A stretch of 64,000 bases of DNA from PALSA-1296 sp038210275 (GTDB taxonomy: Bacteria; Bacteroidota; Ignavibacteria; Palsa-1295): the NCBI GenBank assembly GCA_038210275.1, contig JBBQWV010000020.1, positions 1 to 64,000 of the forward strand, in the 5' to 3' direction. A model generated the notes under the pieces. That model made no database searches, was not told the origin of the DNA, and saw only the letters and a program-made list of their open reading frames with translations. Shown here in pieces: positions 35,649-44,837 of this stretch (the first letter of the stretch is position 1; every line of letters starts with the position of its first letter). A program made the position numbers and the translations under genes.

Positions 35649-37715
35649 ATGACCTTAAAACGAATTCTTATTTGCTTACTCGCACTATTTGCCCAGAAAA
35701 GTTATGCGCAACACTCATTGCAACTCGATGACGGCTTGTCACATTACTCGCTCATCACCAGTTCGAATCCCGGCGGAACATATATTTTACCTCCCGGTGG
35801 CGGAACGCTACTGACATCCGGTTCGACGTGGTTGCTTGCCGGAAACGCACTGACTGGAGTATCTCCCACAACCCCGACGCAGATCTTCGGTTCTACGAAT
35901 GCTTATGACGTTGTCATGGCAACTGCAGGCGTTGAGCAATTGCGGCTGCGAAATTCCGGAGGGATCAATATCCCGGCAACTACCTCAGGAGGCATCGGTG
36001 TGATCTATCAGAACGGTACAATATTTATGCATAGCATTGGGGGCAATTTTTTTGCCGGCTCTGGGGCGGGTAATCTTGCGACGGTTGGCACAGGCAATTC
36101 CGGAATAGGGGCTAATGCGCTTGCCAACAATACGACGGGCATATTTAATACGGCAATTGGCGATCAGGCGATGCTCACCAACTCAACCGGAAGTGAGAAT
36201 ACCGCCGTTGGTTCTGGGGCGCTGACAAATAATACAACCGATGGGCTGACAGCAGTCGGATTTTGGGCATTGCAAACTAATACGACCGGCACTGCGAATA
36301 CAGCTCTCGGATTTTTTGCGCTGCAAGGGAACAGTAGCGGCGGTGCGAACACGGGCCTCGGTGCTGAGGCTTTACGAATTAACAGCTCAGGCAGCAGCAA
36401 CACCGCAGCAGGGTCACACGCTCTCTGGAAAAATCTCGGCGGCAACAATAACACAGGTGTTGGAACGGACGCTCTACTGAGCAATCTGAACGGCAATCAA
36501 AACACCGCAATTGGTGAAGGTGCGCTCTTTACGAATACGTCAAGTGACAATACGGCAGTGGGATTCGGTGCTGCCGGAAATTCAGTAGGGGTTTCGGGTA
36601 TAACATCAATCGGCTCAAGGTCGCTACAGAATAATACTTCCGGTAGCATGACTGCCGTCGGTTATCAGGCACTCACATCGAATACGACAGGCATCGAAAA
36701 CACTGCAGTCGGATACCAAGCTTCAAAAGCGAGTTCCACAACGCATTTTAATACAGCGTTTGGCTTCCAGACGCTTCTTGTGAGCACTGGAACCGGCAAT
36801 ACTGCACTTGGATCTGAAGCACTTATAAAAAATACTACCGGAGATTATAACATTGCTGTTGGATTTAATGCGCTCGGAGGAAATACGACCGGAACAGATA
36901 ATGTCGCAGTAGGTCAGGCGGCTCTGGGGAAAAATACAACGGCTTCAAGCAATACTGCTCTGGGTTTCCAGGCGCTTGTTGAAAACCTGACAGGTTCGGA
37001 TAATACTGCACTTGGTATTGATGCGCTTTTTTTTAACAGTACCGGAGATTTAAATACGGCTGTCGGTCGCCTCGCACTTGTCAATAATAAAACCGGGACT
37101 TTTAATACTGCCATTGGCGGCGATGTTGGAGCAACTAATACTACAGGCTCGAAGAACACGTTCGTAGGATATTCATCAGATGCAACAGCCAATAATTTAA
37201 CGAATGCTACTGCAATCGGATTTAATGCCTCTGTTTGTGCATCGAACACAATGGTATTCGGCGACGGAAATGTCATTGGTTGGGGATTTGGAGTTTGCCC
37301 TGCGGCGGGTAATGCCATTCAAGTCGGTACAAATAATACCAATGGCAACGGCGCTACACTTACTACTGGCGGCGCTTGGACGAATGGCTCCTCGCGTACA
37401 TTCAAAGATCGCTTCACAGCGGTTGATGGAAACGAAGTTCTTGCAAAGATCGAAAAACTCAATGTGCAGGGCTGGTATTATAAAGGCAGCAATGAGTTTC
37501 ACATCGGACCGATCGCAGAAGATTTCTATTCGGCATTCGGAACGGGCAACCAGGATAATGAGAATTATTCCTCTATGCATATTTCAACAATTGATCCTGC
37601 GGGCGTAGCCATCATCGGCGTTCAGGAATTGAAGAAAGAAAACGAAACCTTAAAAACGAAGGTCGAAAGACTTGAGGAAGAAATGAACGAGATCAGATCT
37701 CTCTTGAAAAAATAA
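35649..37715 (+). CDS. S74-type autoprocessing fibre/adhesin (array 2)
   Basis: 688 aa from MTLKRILICLLALFAQKSYAQ (signal peptide); the frame to 35391 is not protein-like. Entry domain: HSLQLDDGLSHYSLITSSNPGGTYILPPGGGTLLTSG. Residues about 130-560 are some 18 repeats of the NTAxGxxALxxNTTG type, the YadA-head/left-handed-roll pattern of trimeric adhesins. Residues about 579-660 are an intramolecular chaperone domain (SSRTFKDRF...KIEKLNVQGWYYK...HIGPIAEDFYSAFG) with the expected Ser...Lys pair of peptidase S74, which trimerises and cuts itself off. A C-terminal coiled coil (LKTKVERLEEEMNEIRSLL) ends it. Probably a surface-anchored trimer. Confidence 0.85.
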   Translation: MTLKRILICLLALFAQKSYAQHSLQLDDGLSHYSLITSSNPGGTYILPPGGGTLLTSGSTWLLAGNALTGVSPTTPTQIFGSTNAYDVVMATAGVEQLRLRNSGGINIPATTSGGIGVIYQNGTIFMHSIGGNFFAGSGAGNLATVGTGNSGIGANALANNTTGIFNTAIGDQAMLTNSTGSENTAVGSGALTNNTTDGLTAVGFWALQTNTTGTANTALGFFALQGNSSGGANTGLGAEALRINSSGSSNTAAGSHALWKNLGGNNNTGVGTDALLSNLNGNQNTAIGEGALFTNTSSDNTAVGFGAAGNSVGVSGITSIGSRSLQNNTSGSMTAVGYQALTSNTTGIENTAVGYQASKASSTTHFNTAFGFQTLLVSTGTGNTALGSEALIKNTTGDYNIAVGFNALGGNTTGTDNVAVGQAALGKNTTASSNTALGFQALVENLTGSDNTALGIDALFFNSTGDLNTAVGRLALVNNKTGTFNTAIGGDVGATNTTGSKNTFVGYSSDATANNLTNATAIGFNASVCASNTMVFGDGNVIGWGFGVCPAAGNAIQVGTNNTNGNGATLTTGGAWTNGSSRTFKDRFTAVDGNEVLAKIEKLNVQGWYYKGSNEFHIGPIAEDFYSAFGTGNQDNENYSSMHISTIDPAGVAIIGVQELKKENETLKTKVERLEEEMNEIRSLLKK

Positions 37716-38189
37716 GATCAAAATTTTTCGCGAAGCAGCTTGAAATAGTTGGCTGAGGTTACAACTCCGGTCCGGTATGTGGGAAAAACCTCAGTTGACT
37801 ATCATATAGCTGCAAAGCGAATAAAAAAAGTTTGTCATGACTACAGCCCGAATGTGAGGGCGAAGATTAAAATTTTTCTTTCATGCGGAAAGATGCCGTT
37901 GCCCGAGAAATCCTAAAAGGTCAGGGGAGGACTTATGGCAAGTGTGCAGATTCCTGAAACCGAAAGAAGAAGGAAGGTCGTTCGTTCGCCAGCGCTGAGG
38001 GCTTAGTCGGGCAATATTGTTTGCTGCTTATATATTGATCGTGATCATATTCTCTAACTTCCCCCACCCGCCATTAGCGGGGTTTTCATCTTGTCCTCGA
38101 AAAATTTCGTATATTTGTACCAAATAACTTCGGTGGAGGTTGCCCAACTGCCGAAATACCCGTGTACAATACTATTCTGACTAAAAAAT
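37716..38189 (+). promoter_or_regulatory. Intergenic region with hairpin and promoter
   Basis: A 16-bp hairpin, ATAGTTGGCTGAGGTT (37748-37763) with AACCTCAGTTGACTAT (37787-37802), follows the S74 gene but has no clear U-tract. A -7 box TATATTTG with CG before it is at 38110-38117. AATACCCGTG lies at 38155-38164. No gene seen. Confidence 0.45.
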
Positions 38190-40556
38190 ATGATACGCAA
38201 ATCATTTGGAATCATCGTGTTAGCGATCCTTTCCTTTGCCCCCAAAGTATTTTCTCAAGGACATCAACTTCAGCTTGATGATGGCTTTGGAGCCTATTCA
38301 CTTATTAGAGGTTCATCCGGCGGCGGCACGTATACACTGCCTAACCCTCCGGGTACTCTTGTCACGACCGGCTCTTTGCCCGGGTTTGCATGGGCATTGA
38401 ATGGTAATAACCTCGCCGGAGTTGACGGCACCAACAATCTTCTCTGAAGCATTGCCGGATCGGCATTGACTCCGGTGAATATCGTTGTGAACGGTGTACG
38501 GGCAATGAGATATGTCTATACCGGTGCCGGTGCGAATATCATTGGCGGCGATGCATCGAATTCTATTGCTGCAGGTGGTACGAATAATACTATCTCAGGC
38601 GGCGGAGCTGCGGGATTTACCAATAATATTTCTTCAACCGGTTCCTATAATACGATTGGCGGCGGCGGTGCGAACGTCATCAGCGGTACGTTCTTTACCG
38701 GTACGATCGGCGGCGGTGGATATAATCAGGTTTCTGCGTTCCGTGCAACTGTTGCAGGTGGTGCAGGAAATACTGCTTCCGGACAAGGCGCATTTGTCGG
38801 AGGCGGTGAAAATGGAGCAGCCCTCGGAGCAAATAATACAGCTTCAGGCACCGAATCTATGGTCGGAGGAGGACAGAACAATACTGCTTCAGGTGTACAC
38901 GCTGTTGTTGCAGGTGGACAGAATAACTCTGCAACTGCAGGAGTCAACGGACATACCTTTGTCGGAGGTGGTCAGAATAACCAGGCTACTGGTTTTGCTG
39001 CTACGGTCGCAGGTGGTAACACTAACACTGCTACCAATAACGAAGCATTCGTCGGAGGCGGTACTTCCGTCAATGCAACAGGATTCAGAGCTGTTGCTAC
39101 TGGCGGTGCCGGTATCACTTCTTCGAACAACGAAACATTCGTTGGCGGTGGTGAATCTAATACTGCATCAGGCGACCATGCAACTCTCACAGGCGGCAAA
39201 TCCAATACTGCTTCCGGTGCAGGCTCATTTGTTGGCGGCGGCGGATTTGATGGAGCTTCGACATTAGGAAACACTGCAAGCGGCAGTGCTTCAGTAGTGA
39301 GCGGCGGACTTAATAATCTTGCAAATCAGCCTTATTCATCTATCGGCGGCGGACAGGATAACCAAGCAACAGGAGCTTTCCACGCATCAGTTGGCGGTGG
39401 TTTTTCAAACCGTGCAACGGCGCAAGCATCTGCTGTAGCAGGAGGAAGTTCGAACAGAGCAAATGGTGCTGGTTCATTCGTCGGAGGCGGCGGATATGAT
39501 GGAGGAGCAACTACAGGAAATGTCGCAGGAGGAAATGCCTCAACGATCAGCGGAGGAATTGGAAATACAGCGAGCGGATTGTATGCGACTGTCGGTGGCG
39601 GTTCATCAAACACTGCAAGCAATACCAATGCAACGGTTGCAGGTGGTTCTACGAACAATGCAAATGCCATTTCTGCTACTGTCGGTGGCGGTGCTTCGAA
39701 TCATGCCTTTGGTGGTACTTCTACTGTTGGTGGCGGTACGAATAATAATGCTACCGGAAACGGCGCTACTATTGCAGGTGGACAGGTGAATATCGCAGGT
39801 GGCGGCGTTGCAAGCGCTATTGGTGGTGGTACGTATAATACTGCTTCTGCGAACTATTCTGCTATCCCGGGTGGTAACGGACTCACATTAAGCGCAGCAA
39901 ATTGCTTCGGATTTCTGAATGCATCGACGGCTGCGGCTGATGTCATGATCATCTCTGCATCAGGTACTTCCGTATTCGGAAATACCGATCTCTGGCTTGC
40001 AAATAACGATAACGCTGCTCGTGGTCTTCGCTTCTATCAGAAGCAGAATACTACCGGTGCTTTCCCGACGGCTGCGGTATATTATTCAAGCTTGAAGGCA
40101 AACGCTACGGCACAGACCGATAATATTGTGTACACATTACCTGCTGTTGCTCCGACTGCTGGTCAGTCGCTGACAGTGAATACTGTTGCAGGAGCGAATC
40201 CTATTGCAGTTGATCTGAAATGGGCTGCTGGCGGTGGAACAGGACAGCCGAAGTTTGTTGTAAGTACGCAGGCTACCGGATATGCAATTGCAATAACCGA
40301 TCAACTTGTTCAAGGAGATATAAGCGCAGGCAATGTAACTTTCACTTTGCCAAATGCGAATACCTTTACTGCTGGACAAACTATTGTTATTAAAGCGATT
40401 GCACCAACTAATCCCGCTTCACTTTTTTCACTAACTGTTGCAAAAACAGGTGGTCAACTTATCGATGACGGAAATGATGGTGCTATAAATCCATTACTAG
40501 AAGCAGGGACGATTCGCCTGTATAGCGACGGTGTTGCAAATTGGTATTCGTGGTAA
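38190..40556 (+). pseudogene. YadA-head-like adhesin interrupted by in-frame TGA (array 2)
   Basis: Signal peptide and DDG entry domain (GHQLQLDDGFGAYSLIRGSSGGGTYTLPNPPGTLVTTG, WALNGNNLAGVDGTNNLL) are encoded by 38190-38447. A TGA at 38445-38447 stops it, but the same frame continues without shift to 40556. The paralogue at 35649 has FGS where this one has L-stop-S, so GGA to TGA (Gly to stop) is the simplest explanation. Downstream are about 25 repeats of GGGxxNTASGxxATVAGG, a trimeric-adhesin head pattern, then an entry-like module (NNDNAARGLRFYQKQNTTGAFPTA...YTLPAVAPTAGQSLTVN) and a tip domain ending GVANWYSW. Full length would be 788 aa. An internal start is unlikely because no signal peptide would remain. 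Confidence 0.8.
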
Positions 40557-40574
40557 TTTAATTTTCATATAGAC

Positions 40575-40607
40575 CAAAGGGGCGTTCAATGCGAATGCCC
40601 CTTTTTT
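40575..40607 (+). terminator. Intrinsic terminator
   Basis: AAAGGGGCGTTC / GAATGCCCCTTT stem with one G-U pair and a T6 run, between the adhesin and the DUF6916-like gene. Confidence 0.8.
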
Positions 40608-40617
40608 ATTCCGGAAC

Positions 40618-40956
40618 ATGAAACAACTTGAACTGTCAGATTTCACACCGCATATAGGTTCTGCATTTACGGTATCCTTTCATCTCAATGGCGAACCTGC
40701 CTCATCAGATTTCATTCTGAGCGAAGTAGTGCCGTATGCTCTCGATGCCCGTGATATACGGGTAACCGCACCCTCGGATGAACTCCGAACTGCTCCATTC
40801 TCCTTATTTTTTACAGGAGTCTTGGACGGCTATTTACCTCCCAACGTTTATATATTCCATCACCCATCCTTCACGGAAGATATGGAATTGTTCATCAATT
40901 GCACTGGTCCCGTTGCAGGTGGTGATGGTCACCAGTATGAAGCGATATTCGGGTAA
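40618..40956 (+). CDS. DUF6916-like small protein
   Basis: 112 aa, no signal peptide. A compact beta-rich protein: LSDFTPHIGSAFTVSFHLN, then LSEVVPYALDARD..., APFSLFFTGVLDGYLPPNVYIFHHP, MELFINCTGPVAGGDGHQYEAIFG. The FxxFFxGp...LpqgiY-hHp...lFivP-G-d-g-YEavF pattern is the DUF6916 family, which often sits near tail-collar proteins. The start lies 11 nt after a strong terminator; no promoter box was identified. Opposite strand to the tail-collar cassette, convergent with the GNAT gene. Confidence 0.75.
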   Translation: MKQLELSDFTPHIGSAFTVSFHLNGEPASSDFILSEVVPYALDARDIRVTAPSDELRTAPFSLFFTGVLDGYLPPNVYIFHHPSFTEDMELFINCTGPVAGGDGHQYEAIFG

Positions 40957-40997
40957 TGCGGAAATAGGTAGGGTGTGCAATGGGGTGGGAGGACTGA

Positions 40998-41056
40998 ATG
41001 GGGGGTGAGGGGTCACGGACTGAATGGGGGGAGGGGTCACGGACTGAAGTCCGTGC
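40998..41056. repeat. Short tandem duplication and CACGGACT palindrome
   Basis: GACTGAATGGGGGG followed by GAGGGGTCACG occurs twice in a row, ending in the palindrome CACGGACTGAAGTCCGTG (41037-41054). Confidence 0.6.
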
Positions 41057-41549
41057 TACTGACTTCTCTGCGCATTAAAAAATGCATGGGGTATTCCTTG
41101 GTGGTTTTGAATCCGAACCCTGCATAGAATTTCTCATTATGGGGTTTCCATTTTTCGTACATCACTGTAGCGGTGATGTTTTTTTTATCTGCTTCTTTAA
41201 TAATTGCTTCCATGACCAGAGATCCGATCCCTTTTTTCTGGAAGGCGGGGATGATGATCAGATCAACAATAAAGGCATTAGATTTTTCCCATAGTATGCC
41301 GAGCCTTCCGATAGGTTTTTTATCGTATTCGATAATATCATATTCCATATCCGAATAAAAATTATCGAAATGCGCCTGCTGGGCATTAAACTGATGTTCA
41401 AAAAAAGAATTTCGCTGCGCATCGTTCACCCACATGACGGGCGCAGTTTCTTCTTCGCGTGATGATTCATACGCTTTTCGCAAAAAAGCCTCATCGCTTT
41501 TTTTGCGTGCCCGCAATGTAAGGTGTTTTGAATTGAGGGATAACGACAT
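41037..41549 (-). CDS. GNAT-family N-acetyltransferase
   Basis: 170 aa from MSLSLNSKHLTLRARKKSD. The frame to 41648 would run through the terminator and into the upstream gene, so it is rejected. The acetyl-CoA binding motif is IIPAFQKKGIGSLVMEAII (Q/R-x-x-G-x-G form), preceded by the GRLGILW...FIVDLII strands and followed by KWKPHNEKFYAGFGFK, the usual motif B. Acceptor unknown. It follows the three tail-collar genes on the same strand behind a terminator; GNAT genes are often found near such proteins. Confidence 0.85.
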   Translation of the reverse strand: MSLSLNSKHLTLRARKKSDEAFLRKAYESSREEETAPVMWVNDAQRNSFFEHQFNAQQAHFDNFYSDMEYDIIEYDKKPIGRLGILWEKSNAFIVDLIIIPAFQKKGIGSLVMEAIIKEADKKNITATVMYEKWKPHNEKFYAGFGFKTTKEYPMHFLMRREVSSTDFSP

Positions 41550-41560
41550 TATAATATAAA

Positions 41561-41591
41561 AAAAAGCGGAGAAAAATTTCCTCCGCTTTTT
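41561..41591 (-). terminator. Terminator of the tail-collar operon
   Basis: AAAAAGCGGAG / CTCCGCTTTTT, 9-nt loop, 17 nt after the stop codon of the third tail-collar gene and just upstream of the GNAT start. Confidence 0.85.
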
Positions 41592-41608
41592 GCAAATAAT
41601 GAATCTGT

Positions 41609-42139
41609 TTAATTCTGGCTCGGGAACACTCCGAAAAGCGAGATACAAAAGCTGATCGCTAAATACGGCTGTTGATTATTATGCGAACCTCCGCCCCCGC
41701 CTGAGCCGACTGCATTGGCAGCCATCGTGGCATTCGTTGCACCAACACCAGCATAGACATTCGTATTCGTGCCGGAAACTCCGGCAGGGATAGTCGCGCC
41801 CACAGGGGTTTTGGAATTACCGTTTGCTGTTGTGGCATTGATGCTATGTGTGTGCGACGGCATCTGATTCACTGTAAGGGTAACAGCCTCTGCGCCAGCT
41901 GCCTGGCCGATTGTATAAAAACTGAGCCCTGCTCCTTGTCCCTGATGAATAGGCATTCTTCCGCGTAGATCGGGTAGTGCAAAAGTACTTTGTCCGTCGC
42001 CGCCGTATGTCGTTCCGATAAGGTTGAACAGAGTAGTATATTGATCTATAGGTAGAAGCGAGCCATCACAGAATGCCCATCCTGCCGGAGGAAAGTTGCC
42101 TCCGAACATCATGATCTCTCCGACGTATGGTGTATTCAT
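41609..42139 (-). CDS. Tail-collar (MdpB-like) protein 3
   Basis: 176 aa without signal peptide. The N-terminal phage tail-collar domain is plain: VGEIMMFGGNFPPAGWAFCDGSLLPIDQYTTLFNLIGTTYGGDGQSTFALPDLRGRMPIHQGQG. SHTHSI, then a variable glycine/asparagine-rich stretch, HNNQQPYLAISFCISLFGVFP ends it. This is the family annotated as microcystin-dependent protein or tail fibre protein; in phages it forms part of receptor-binding fibres. In bacteria the role is unknown. Third of three tandem paralogues, gap of 30 bp. Confidence 0.88.
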   Translation of the reverse strand: MNTPYVGEIMMFGGNFPPAGWAFCDGSLLPIDQYTTLFNLIGTTYGGDGQSTFALPDLRGRMPIHQGQGAGLSFYTIGQAAGAEAVTLTVNQMPSHTHSINATTANGNSKTPVGATIPAGVSGTNTNVYAGVGATNATMAANAVGSGGGGGSHNNQQPYLAISFCISLFGVFPSQN

Positions 42140-42169
42140 AATTACTATGTTATTTTATACGTTTAAAAA

Positions 42170-42697
42170 TTAACTTCTTGGTGGGAATATTCCTTGCAAT
42201 GCGATGATATAATTCAGCGTAAGATATGGCTGAAGATTATTATGCGGATTGCCTCCCATAGCAAGCATACCGGTATTGACACCATTGGCGGCGGCAGCGG
42301 AATAAATGTTCGTATTCGTACCCTGAACACTTGCCGGTATATTCCCGGAAGGGTTTTTCAAATTCCCGTTTGTACTCAAAACAGGGAAAGGAGTCGTGAA
42401 ACTATGATCATGTGAAGGCATTTCCGCATCTATGATCGTATGGTTATCTTCGCCGCCGTTTTGCCCGAGAGCGTAATCCTGCAATCCCGGTCCCTGCGAA
42501 AAATGAATCGGTACCCTGCCCTGCAGGTCGGGTAAAGCAAAAGTGGACGTCCCGTTTCCGCCGTATGTCGTACCCAAAAGCGAGAATAGCGCAGTATTCT
42601 GTGAGATAGGTAAGATCTGCCCGCTGCAGAAAGCCCATCCCTTCGGTGCAAAGTTAAAGCCAACAATCGTGATCTCGGCTACAAATGGTGTTGCCAT
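42170..42697 (-). CDS. Tail-collar (MdpB-like) protein 2
   Basis: 175 aa. Same domain: VAEITIVGFNFAPKGWAFCSGQILPISQNTALFSLLGTTYGGNGTSTFALPDLQGRVPIHFSQGPG, then MPSHDHSF and HNNLQPYLTLNYIIALQGIFP. The three paralogues differ mostly in the segment after the SH-x-H motif (about 100-150), as expected for a recognition region. Middle gene of the trio. Confidence 0.88.
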   Translation of the reverse strand: MATPFVAEITIVGFNFAPKGWAFCSGQILPISQNTALFSLLGTTYGGNGTSTFALPDLQGRVPIHFSQGPGLQDYALGQNGGEDNHTIIDAEMPSHDHSFTTPFPVLSTNGNLKNPSGNIPASVQGTNTNIYSAAAANGVNTGMLAMGGNPHNNLQPYLTLNYIIALQGIFPPRS

Positions 42698-42735
42698 AAG
42701 AGTAAGTATTTATGGATTAAAAAATCAGTGAAAAA

Positions 42736-43242
42736 TTAGTTTGGTGACGGGAAAATCCCCTGTAAGGCAATGCAAAGATTCAGTGTCAGATACGGTGCGA
42801 TATTATTATGTGGCTGAGATCCGCCTAATGCTGTGCCCGTAGTCAGTGGCATGGAAGCATTGGGTGCCGCCGTTGAATAGATATTGGTCTGCGTTCCCTG
42901 CACCCCTGCCCATGAATTCCCTGCAGGTGATTTGAGGTTCGCGTTCGCATTGACAACAGGAATAGGGTGAGAATGCCCGGCTTCATTAGTTGTCAGCGTA
43001 TGACTTTCTTGCCCGCTCGATTCTCCGAGTGTATGTCCATTACCCATGTGCATTGCCACTCTGCTTTTGAGATTAGGCAGTGCAAAAGTTGTCTGTCCGT
43101 TTCCACCGTATGTCGTCCCAAGCAAAGCGAATAATGCCTGGTTTTGGTTTATCGGCATAAGCTGACCGTTGCACTGTGCAAAGCCCTTAGGCGCAAATTG
43201 GAACGAGAACGTATAGATCTGTGCTAAGAACGGAGTTGACAT
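42736..43242 (-). CDS. Tail-collar (MdpB-like) protein 1
   Basis: 168 aa. LAQIYTFSFQFAPKGFAQCNGQLMPINQNQALFALLGTTYGGNGQTTFALPNLKSRVAMHMGNGH, then AGHSHPI and HNNIAPYLTLNLCIALQGIFP. Closest in style to protein 2. It follows the solute-binding protein gene by 45 bp, so all four probably form one transcript ended by the terminator at 41561. Confidence 0.88.
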   Translation of the reverse strand: MSTPFLAQIYTFSFQFAPKGFAQCNGQLMPINQNQALFALLGTTYGGNGQTTFALPNLKSRVAMHMGNGHTLGESSGQESHTLTTNEAGHSHPIPVVNANANLKSPAGNSWAGVQGTQTNIYSTAAPNASMPLTTGTALGGSQPHNNIAPYLTLNLCIALQGIFPSPN

Positions 43243-43287
43243 ATATTTATCTCCTTATGTTATAAAACTTTTAGAAAAAATGTTAGA

Positions 43288-44517
43288 TTAATTCATCGGG
43301 TATGAATGCACAAAACCGGATTGCTCATTCTCAACCAATCGGAAATCTGCATTGGTAATTGCATTTGGCATATTGATCGTTGCAACGATGTGCCCGTCAT
43401 CGGGGCGTGCCATTTTGATGATATAAATTGGAGCTTCACTTACGTGTGTCGCAGCGCTGGCTCTCTGCTCGCCTCGTGCAGAAATGAAGGAAGCGTTATT
43501 CTTTACTTCGATCATCTTTGCGGTATCATAACCCAGCACAGCAAAATCATCGGCTTCGCTTCCATAAGCAGCGCGGTATCGTGCGGCAAATTCAGCGGAG
43601 TGTTGTGAACCGTCAGCAGCGTAGGTGCTTGCACCGATCATGCCAATCGCGTTCACACCAAGCTCGCGAAGCACACGCGGTTGGATCATCATCCCTGATG
43701 CCACAACCTGTTTGCTTTGTCCGTGAGTGGTGTTCTTGAATGCCGACATAAATATGGTGGCTTCATGGTCTGAATAATTTGCGAAGACAAATGATGCTTC
43801 GTCGCTTGCGGCAAGTGCCGCAGCTTCTACCGGAGAAAGATTGGTGTTCGGGCTTCCGGAAATATAGGTGTTGGTGATCTTTCCGCCCTCGGATTCAAAA
43901 CCAGAGGTGAAGGCATAAAGCGCATCGTATCCGCTATCAAAAAATGAAGTGGCGCATACTGCAGTCTTGCCGATATTCTTTGCGGCATACTGACCGAGCA
44001 CATAATGTGACTGCCACAAATTCATTGAGCTGTGAACAAAGTTGTCATTGACAAGATCTTTATTGAAGAAATTCTCTCCAAGATTTGCCTCGATAAACCG
44101 GATGTTCGCTTCTTTGACCACATTAGCAAGCGGAGCGGCAACTTTAGAATTTAACAAGCCAACAACAATATTAATATGACTACCCATAACAAGCTTCTGC
44201 AGCTTTGTCGAAGCCGGAACAGTACCGAACTCTTCAACGATGTAGCTGAAGGGCAGGCTTCCATCGGCACGTTTGCTCTCATTCAATGAAAGGTTGAAGC
44301 CGTTCAGGAATGATGAGGAAAATTCGCGAGAAGAAGAATCGGGTAAGAGAAGACCGATCTTCAATCCGGTCGTTGTCGAACCGGGTGTACCGGTCGCCGC
44401 ACGAAGCGCAGATTCACCGGCATGTAAAATTGGTGAGGTTACGACGGCTGCTCCTGCTAATCCAAAAGCTTTGAGAATGCCGCGGCGTGATAAGAAACCT
44501 TTTTTCTCGTTTTCCAT
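43288..44517 (-). CDS. Tat-exported type 1 solute-binding protein
   Basis: 409 aa. The N-terminus has a twin-arginine signal (SRRGILKAFGLAGAAVV). The mature protein is a type 1 periplasmic-binding fold like branched-chain amino acid/urea ABC receptors: LKIGLLLPDSSSREFSSSFLNGFNLSLNE, VVGLLNSKVAAPLANVVKEANIRFIEANLGE, QYAAKNIGKTAVCATSFFDSGYDALYAF. No permease or ATPase gene is adjacent, so it may be an orphan sensor or a carrier for the cassette rather than a transporter subunit. First gene of the tail-collar operon. A weak box TATACTTG on the minus strand is near 44577. Confidence 0.82.
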   Translation of the reverse strand: MENEKKGFLSRRGILKAFGLAGAAVVTSPILHAGESALRAATGTPGSTTTGLKIGLLLPDSSSREFSSSFLNGFNLSLNESKRADGSLPFSYIVEEFGTVPASTKLQKLVMGSHINIVVGLLNSKVAAPLANVVKEANIRFIEANLGENFFNKDLVNDNFVHSSMNLWQSHYVLGQYAAKNIGKTAVCATSFFDSGYDALYAFTSGFESEGGKITNTYISGSPNTNLSPVEAAALAASDEASFVFANYSDHEATIFMSAFKNTTHGQSKQVVASGMMIQPRVLRELGVNAIGMIGASTYAADGSQHSAEFAARYRAAYGSEADDFAVLGYDTAKMIEVKNNASFISARGEQRASAATHVSEAPIYIIKMARPDDGHIVATINMPNAITNADFRLVENEQSGFVHSYPMN

Positions 44518-44837
44518 ATCGAATTAATTTGATAGAACTTACAGCACGTACATCAAAGAAATGCATAGTATCCACTTCAAGTATACGAAGATTTTCAGAG
44601 CGCACTGTGAAAACGGAAATTTAAATAAGATTCCGGTAATAAAGAGGCGAAGGATGTCAGACTTTCATCATATAAATAAGAAGAGGAAAGGGAATCTATA
44701 CTACTGTTAGTTTGAGAATAATAGTTCGCATTTGCAAGACATCGCTATTTTCTTTCGTATATTTGCATACCATATTACCGATATAAGTACACCACGTTGC
44801 TTATTCGGACTTTATTTCATGTAATATACTGACCAAC
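44518..44837 (+). promoter_or_regulatory. Divergent intergenic region
   Basis: Between the solute-binding gene and the large fibre gene. The -7 box TATATTTG with CG before and CATAC after lies at 44758-44765, 73 nt before the start at 44838. Nothing else seen. Confidence 0.55.

Noticed and set aside
38190..40556. TGA read as glycine (code change) or selenocysteine
   Set aside because: TGA ends several intact genes in the window and no SECIS-like hairpin is evident after the codon.
38466..40556. CRISPR-like spacing of GGCGGTGG repeats
   Set aside because: The repeats are in frame and encode the GGG-NTASG adhesin pattern; no constant repeat/unique spacer structure.
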